A stretch of DNA of 64,000 nucleotides, from assembly GCA_023053685.1 (NCBI GenBank), contig JALIGW010000002.1, positions 43,468,720 to 43,532,719 of the forward strand. Reading direction: 5' to 3'. A model generated the notes under the pieces. The model was given only the letters and a program-made list of their open reading frames with translations, was not told the DNA's origin and did not search any database. The translations under genes were made by a program, and so were the position numbers. Below are positions 58,910 to 64,000 of the stretch, one piece after another (the stretch's first letter is position 1; the number at the start of each line of letters is the position of its first letter). Source of the DNA: Diadophis punctatus similis. Its lineage: Eukaryota > Chordata > Lepidosauria > Squamata > Dipsadidae.

Positions 58910-59044
58910 CAGGGGTAGGCAAAGTTGGCTCTTCTATGACTCGTGGACTTCAACTCCCAGACTTTCTGAGCCAATCATGCTAGCTCAGGAATTCTGGGAG
59001 TTGAAGTCCATGAGTCATAGAAGAGCCAACTTTGCCTACCCCTG
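58910..59044 (+). mobile_element. hAT-type hairpin MITE, 135 bp
   Basis: Ends CAGGGGTAGGCAAAGTTGGC on both strands, with about 50-bp near-perfect inverted arms. Perfect 8-base duplication CTTTAGAC (58,902-58,909 and 59,045-59,052). It lies about 470 bases upstream of exon 3. Confidence 0.92.
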
Positions 59045-59179
59045 CTTTAGACTATTACGGCCAATCACATATGTACAATGTTCAATTTATGATATCTAGA
59101 CAAATAATGTTTATATAAAAATATATGAAAAATATTCTTTGAATGTAGTATCCAAACAGAACTTTGGAACGAGGCTCTT

Positions 59180-59400
59180 TATTTATTTATTTGTTTATTT
59201 ATTCATCCATGCCTTAGGGTCTTTGTTGACTCAACTGCCCAGATAAATCTGTGGTGTGCCCTTGCTTGCTTCCTAGGCCTGAGAGAGAGTGACTGACTCA
59301 AAATTACTCAGTCAGCTTTACGCCTAAGGCAAGGCTAGAACTCATGGCTCCTCATTTCTAGTCCAGTGCCTTTTATCACCAGATCAAACTGACTCTCAAT
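59180..59400 (+). repeat. L2/MIR-like interspersed repeat
   Basis: Contains a T-rich start, then 'ggcctgagagagagtgactgactcaaaattactcagtcagctttacgcctaaggcaaggctagaactcatgg' and ends 'accagatcaaactgactctcaa'. The same order occurs at 51.1 and 12.6 kb. It ends about 115 bases before exon 3. Confidence 0.6.
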
Positions 59401-59514
59401 GATTTGTTTGAACTTTGTTTAATAGTAAATTAGTGGCCAGAACCATACTTGCAGAACTATGTGCATCAACCTCTTAATTTGTTATATCATGGTTATTCTT
59501 TTTATGCATTTTAG

Positions 59515-59659
59515 ATGCTGAAAGTCTATGACATTCTTCCTTTTGATAATCCAGATGGTGGAGTTTGGAAGCAAGGGTTTGACATCACTTATGATGAACA
59601 TGAGTGGGATGATAAACCTCTTCAAGTTTTTGTTGTACCTCACTCACATAATGATCCAG
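59515..59659 (+). CDS. MAN2A1: MAN2A1 coding exon 3: start of GH38 catalytic domain
   Basis: This 145-base exon encodes residues 135-183. The acceptor is TGCATTTTAG| and the donor is CCAG|GTAACA, leaving phase 1. It contains [17 protein letters not shown] and ends with [10 protein letters not shown]. In GH38 mannosidases the second His and the Asp of HSHNDPG bind the catalytic zinc; here they are about His179 and Asp181. The donor's +4/+5 bases (A, C in GTAACA) are weaker than the other two donors. The remaining catalytic exons are beyond the window. Confidence 0.95.
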
Positions 59660-60239
59660 GTAACATTTCAGAAAGCTTCAAAATATGCTTGGGGCAATCA
59701 TATTTGTGTCCTCAGCTCCATGAAACAATGTTTTATCATCATATAGTTCTTTTTTATTAATGTATTTTCCTTGATTCCACTGCTACTAAAAATACTTTAT
59801 GGGTTACAGAATCAGCAGGTAATCACTATAGCTGGCTAGATTTCAGTACAAATTGTACAGAAATAACCAAATGAGCAAAAATGAGAGACCAGTGACATAC
59901 TAAGCTGTTATTACAAAATTCACAACAATTTCTGTTTGCCTTAATCTTTCAGCCTACTACCAATAAACGCTGGATTGGATTTTACAGTTCAAAATAAAGA
60001 GATTGCACAATATGGTTCTGCTGGCACTGGCTGCCAGGCAGTAGCCATAAATACAGGGTTTGCAGACAATAGACTCAAATAAGGGTGAATGCCAAAAAGG
60101 ATTTCTTTCATTTTGAGTAAATATGAAGAAAATTGCAAGAGAAAAAGAAAATACACCAGACTACATCATCTCCGCCTATCAAGAATCCCAAAATGATGGC
60201 AAATGCGCCCCCTACAACTGGCTTACAATAGCATAATGC

Positions 60240-60966
60240 CAGTCGTGGGATTCAAATAATCCCACCACCAGTTCACTGAAAATATGCGTGCGCACAGCTT
60301 TCACGCATGCGCGCACACACACAGCTTCCATGAATGCATGGCTTCCGTTATGTGGCGAGGCTTGACCGAGCAGCCTTTCGGGGCCTGCTCCCCTCCATCT
60401 CTGCTCTCCAGGGCAGCGGCTGCTTCTCTACCCACTGCTGGGAGAGCGTCTTGTGCAATTTAGCAGCTGTGAGTTGCCACTTTCCTCTAAGTTCCATCCG
60501 GAAAGCACTGCGGCACAGAGAAGCAGCAGCCATGTTGAATGCTGTTTCTCTCAGCCGCAGTGCTGAAAGGGCAAGGCCGGAGCCAGGGAATGGCGCGTTC
60601 CCCAACCCGGCCAAGGCAAACGGCGAGCGGGCGGAGTCTCTGGAACAAGGCCGGAGCCAGGGAATGGCGCGTCACTGGGCCCCGACCCAGAATGAGAGGG
60701 CAGCATTCTTACCTTTGGTGAGCAGAACAGGCGAGGCACGGAGGCGAGGCGCGGAAATTAGCTGGGCCGCATGGCAAAGGCAAGATATATAGGGTGGGGC
60801 AGGGTGTGTGGGGCAAGCAGGTGTGTGGGGCGAGCAGGTGGGTGGGGTGAGCAAGTGGACAGTGGCAGGGCCAGCCAGAGGTGGTATTTGCCAGTTCGCC
60901 AAACTATTCAAAATTTCTGCTACCGATTTGCCTGAACTGGTGTGAACCGGCTGAATACCACCTCTG
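60240..60966 (+). mobile_element. hAT-type element, 727 bp
   Basis: Starts CAGTCGTGGGATTCAAATAATC and ends GGCTGAATACCACCTCTG. The flanks CATAATGC / CATAATAT match at six of eight bases. Subterminal CCAGTTC...GAACTGG motifs fit the family at 24.2 kb. The GC-rich interior (60,350-60,870) contains tandem 'cggagccagggaatggcgcgt' copies. Its 152-codon frame and minus-strand frames have no recognisable domain. Confidence 0.7.
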
Positions 60967-61170
60967 CATAATATTTTCCCAGATTGTTAGATCTTTGCCA
61001 AGGTTTACAGTACTTGAGAGCTTTTGTCACCATTGTATGCTTTTTAAAAGGACCAAGAGTATAAACCACACAACATCTGGAGATGCCTTGGTGGCACATT
61101 TTATCAGTGTCTTGGTCATATAGTTCACCTGCTGCCAGGAATATATTTTAAGTAAAAATATTGTATTCAC

Positions 61171-61341
<171 letters not shown>

Positions 61342-61641
61342 TGTTATTATATTATATTATATAGATATGTTATTTCTTCTGGATGTTTTTCCTTGCCACT
61401 TCCTGTAGTAAAGAGTTACAAAATACTTTATTAACATCTTGATGTGAAAACCTTGAACCATTCACCTGATATTACATTGCTTTTTTCTATTCAGGAATAA
61501 TAGCATTCTAAAACAAAAAATAATAATAATCTGCAATATCTTGAGCCTTAAGAAGATTCAGGCTGTTGATATACTCCTTATTCACATAAACATTCTGGGT
61601 CTTTCAATCTTATTTAAATGGGCTCAATTAATACAATAGCC

Positions 61642-62063
61642 CAGTGATGGCGAACCTATGGCATGCGTGCCACAGCTGGCACGCGAAGCCATATCTGCCG
61701 GCACGTAAGCCGTTGCCCTAGCTCAGCTCCAGCACGCATGTGCACGCCAGCCAGCTGATTTTCGGCTTGCGCGGAGGCTCTGGGAGGGCATTTTAGGTTT
61801 TTGGAGTGCAGGGGGGCATTTTTGCCCTCCCCCGGCTCCAGGGAAGCCTCTGGAGCCTGGGGAGGGCGAAAAACGGGCCTACCAGGTCCACCGGAAGTCG
61901 GGAAATGGGCTGTTTCCGTCCTCCAGAAGGCCTCTGCGGGGGCGGGGGAGGCCGTTTTCGTCCTCCCCAGGCATTGAATTATGGGTGTTGGCACTTGCAT
62001 GTGTGTGATAGGACACGCATGCGCGCTTTCGGCACCCGAGGGAAAAAAGGTTCGCCATCACTG
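61642..62063 (+). mobile_element. hAT-type MITE, copy D (CAGTGATGGCGAACCT family)
   Basis: 422 bp, ends CAGTGATGGCGAACCT on both strands. Perfect 8-base duplication CAATAGCC (61,634-61,641 and 62,064-62,071). The cleanest ends of the four copies suggest it is among the youngest. No coding capacity. Confidence 0.93.
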
Positions 62064-64000
62064 CAATAGCCTGTTTGCACATTACATTAAGAGTTATGCC
62101 ATATTAGTTAAAACCCAATTCCATATTTCAAGTAGTTTATTGTATAAAGATTTAAGTTATTTGAAAGAATAATTCAAATGCTAAATTATAGATTCCAACA
62201 CTTATCAAATTAATATCGGTTATTGCACTCTCATTACTGTACAACTAGGTCCTTGCATTTAATAAATGCATTTAAAATTATGGGATATCTGTGGAAATTT
62301 AAATCTGTGGCCTGAGTCTTGCATAATTACAGTGACTATATTTTTATGGAAAAAATAAAGGTCAAAACCTGAAAGGGAGCAAATTTGAGAGAGGTTCATA
62401 AGGATAAAAAAATCATTTATAACTTTGTTTTACAAAGGAAATTTCAACAGTAAAACCAAGAAAATAAATAAGTAAATTATATAAATCTAAAGGGCAGCTT
62501 TTTAAAATAAAGAGGGCATATGGTCACTGTATCTATAATTCAAGACTTTAATGCTAACAGCTGACACGATTTTCAGGACCTATACACAATAGTTCCTAAT
62601 GCTTTTCTACTTCCTTTTATGTTTGGCTTTAGTGGTTAACTTGACTAAAAGAGGGCATATTAAATAAAAGCTGAGTAGCAGTGGATTGGCAAGACATCTG
62701 TTTCATTTTGTTCTGCTTTGCTTTACTAATTCTTGTCCCAGAAATTCTGACAAATACTTGACATTTATTTTTTAGTTATTTCTTCAATACAATGGTTACC
62801 TGACTTCTTCTTGTCCCTATATAAAAAAAGGAAAATGTTTGTATTTTAAAACAATCAAGACACTATTTTTTTGTCTAATGGAAGATTATTGTACAATTCA
62901 GATAGATATAATAGTCACAAATATCATTGTAGGCTCTGAAAAGAAACCAGCATCTTTTATAGCAATTTATTTTAATTCAATTCTTAAGTTTGCTCATACA
63001 TTTCATTCCTTTTAGATTAGTATTTTATATTCCTCTTTATGTTCAAATTGTGGTCTTTTAAAATCCCTGATATTTGGAATTTCATACATGTCTAAGCACA
63101 TATTAATTTTAACTGTCCCATTCTTTTCTTTTAGAAAACTCAGTGACTTTCAGAAATTTTGTTCTGAAGAGATTCATAGCTACTTAGTTTCTAGCGTAAG
63201 AAAATAATTTTCATTTTGATACAAGTGACTAAAACCTCAAAGACTTAAATTGACTTCATTTTTCATCACTGAAATTACATTTAGGTTTTTTATTGATTTT
63301 TTAATATAACATTTGTTTCCATTTGCATTGACTTTGTGGAGTTTTTTTGCCTTCATTGTTGTTTGTGGTTGCAGCAATAACAGGGTGATTTTATCTCTTA
63401 TTGGCCACTGTTTTGTTCTCAGAATTCTATGAAAGTGTTAAGAGCACTTTAGGAATCATTATTTTTTCTGAAATGTTCTAGAATGACATATGTTTCAGGA
63501 GCTTCTAAGAAAATAAAAAAATCTGCATGCATTTGCTGAGAAAATAGTTTATTACTTCCTCTTACTGATATGGCTGGAGTAATGAAAAAAATCCAACATA
63601 GGCACACTTATTGCTTAAGTTGTTTATGACAAAAGGCAGTTGAACTGAAGTGAACCCCCTTGGTACTTTTTCTTAATATTAAATAAAAATTAATACTTTC
63701 TTCCACTTTAAAAATTTAGAGCAATTGACTTCCTCAATAAGATATTACCATTATCACCATAGTTTATGATTTCAAAATGTTTCCAAGTTATTTTAAATAT
63801 AGATATACTTCAAAAAAAGTATGTTTTCTTATTGCTCAATTCAGGTTTGCAAGCCAGTCACAGTCTACTTTTTGTTACTGTCTAGTTTTTTTAGTCACAA
63901 TCAAATTTTTGTTATGCAAAAAGCAGTGATGATCCTTTTTGGGAAACCCTGATATTATCACAATGTATTCAGTTTAATTTGTTCAGCATGTGATATTATG

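Larger units (their letters stand above)
53509..59514 (+). other. MAN2A1: MAN2A1 intron 2
   Basis: This is a GTAAGA...TAG intron of 6,006 bases. It contains a 133-bp hAT element, a TA-flanked element (54.3 kb), a foldback element with a LINE inside (55.7-57.2 kb), a second partial copy of the same family (57.45 kb) and a 135-bp hAT hairpin (58.9 kb). I see no alternative exon. Confidence 0.85.

Noticed and set aside
60334..60911. 152-codon plus frame and minus companions
   Set aside because: Inside a hAT-type element with tandem repeats; no transposase motif and no splice link to MAN2A1.

Overview
The window is vertebrate nuclear DNA. It most likely comes from a squamate reptile, and a snake is the better guess. 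Three things support this. The only protein-coding gene is a clear vertebrate alpha-mannosidase II (MAN2A1). The interspersed repeats are a squamate-type mix: CR1/L2-clade LINEs with tetranucleotide tails, L1, R4/Dong-like LINEs, a Ty3/gypsy remnant, tRNA-derived SINEs and many short hAT and TA-flanked DNA transposons. Microsatellites are abundant. The species assignment is inference; no mitochondrial or marker locus is present.

Layout. Positions 1-41,500 hold no coding exon I can support. This AT-rich flank contains a patchwork of dead mobile elements: SINEs (about 1.7, 11.5 and 21.4 kb), LINE tails (3.0, 9.5, 14.3, 26.5, 27.6 kb), an R4/Dong-like LINE split by a SINE (11.2-12.3 kb), an RT fragment split by a hAT element (15.1-16.1 kb), a gypsy gag-protease remnant split by a foldback element (19.4-20.2 kb), the 5' half of a CR1 (25.0-26.3 kb, minus), a CR1 3' half (27.1-28.2 kb, plus), and two L1 pieces (34.7-36.4 and 37.6-40.0 kb, minus). 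A CpG island at about 41.55-43.06 kb carries the promoter, the 5' leader and coding exon 1 of MAN2A1 on the plus strand. Exons 2 (53,248-53,508) and 3 (59,515-59,659) follow. Intron 1 is 10.4 kb, intron 2 is 6.0 kb, and intron 3 runs off the window. Exons 1-3 encode the cytoplasmic tail, Golgi membrane anchor, coiled-coil stem and first zinc-binding motif (HSHNDPG) of the enzyme. The rest of the catalytic domain lies beyond 64,000.

The introns are dense with cut-and-paste DNA transposons. Across the window, seven hAT-type elements are bounded by perfect 8-bp target duplications that I read directly; six belong to the 'CAGxGxT...' end types and one is a foldback element. Several more have 6-7 of 8 matching bases. 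Three palindromic families have TA target duplications.

No new gene system is evident. The most unusual structures are two back-to-back near-perfect palindromes inside the minus-strand L1 (39,695-39,923), which look like a healed hairpin-capped break or an assembly artefact; a foldback transposon inserted into the zinc-knuckle codons of a gypsy gag; and a 30-bp-stem hairpin in MAN2A1 intron 1.
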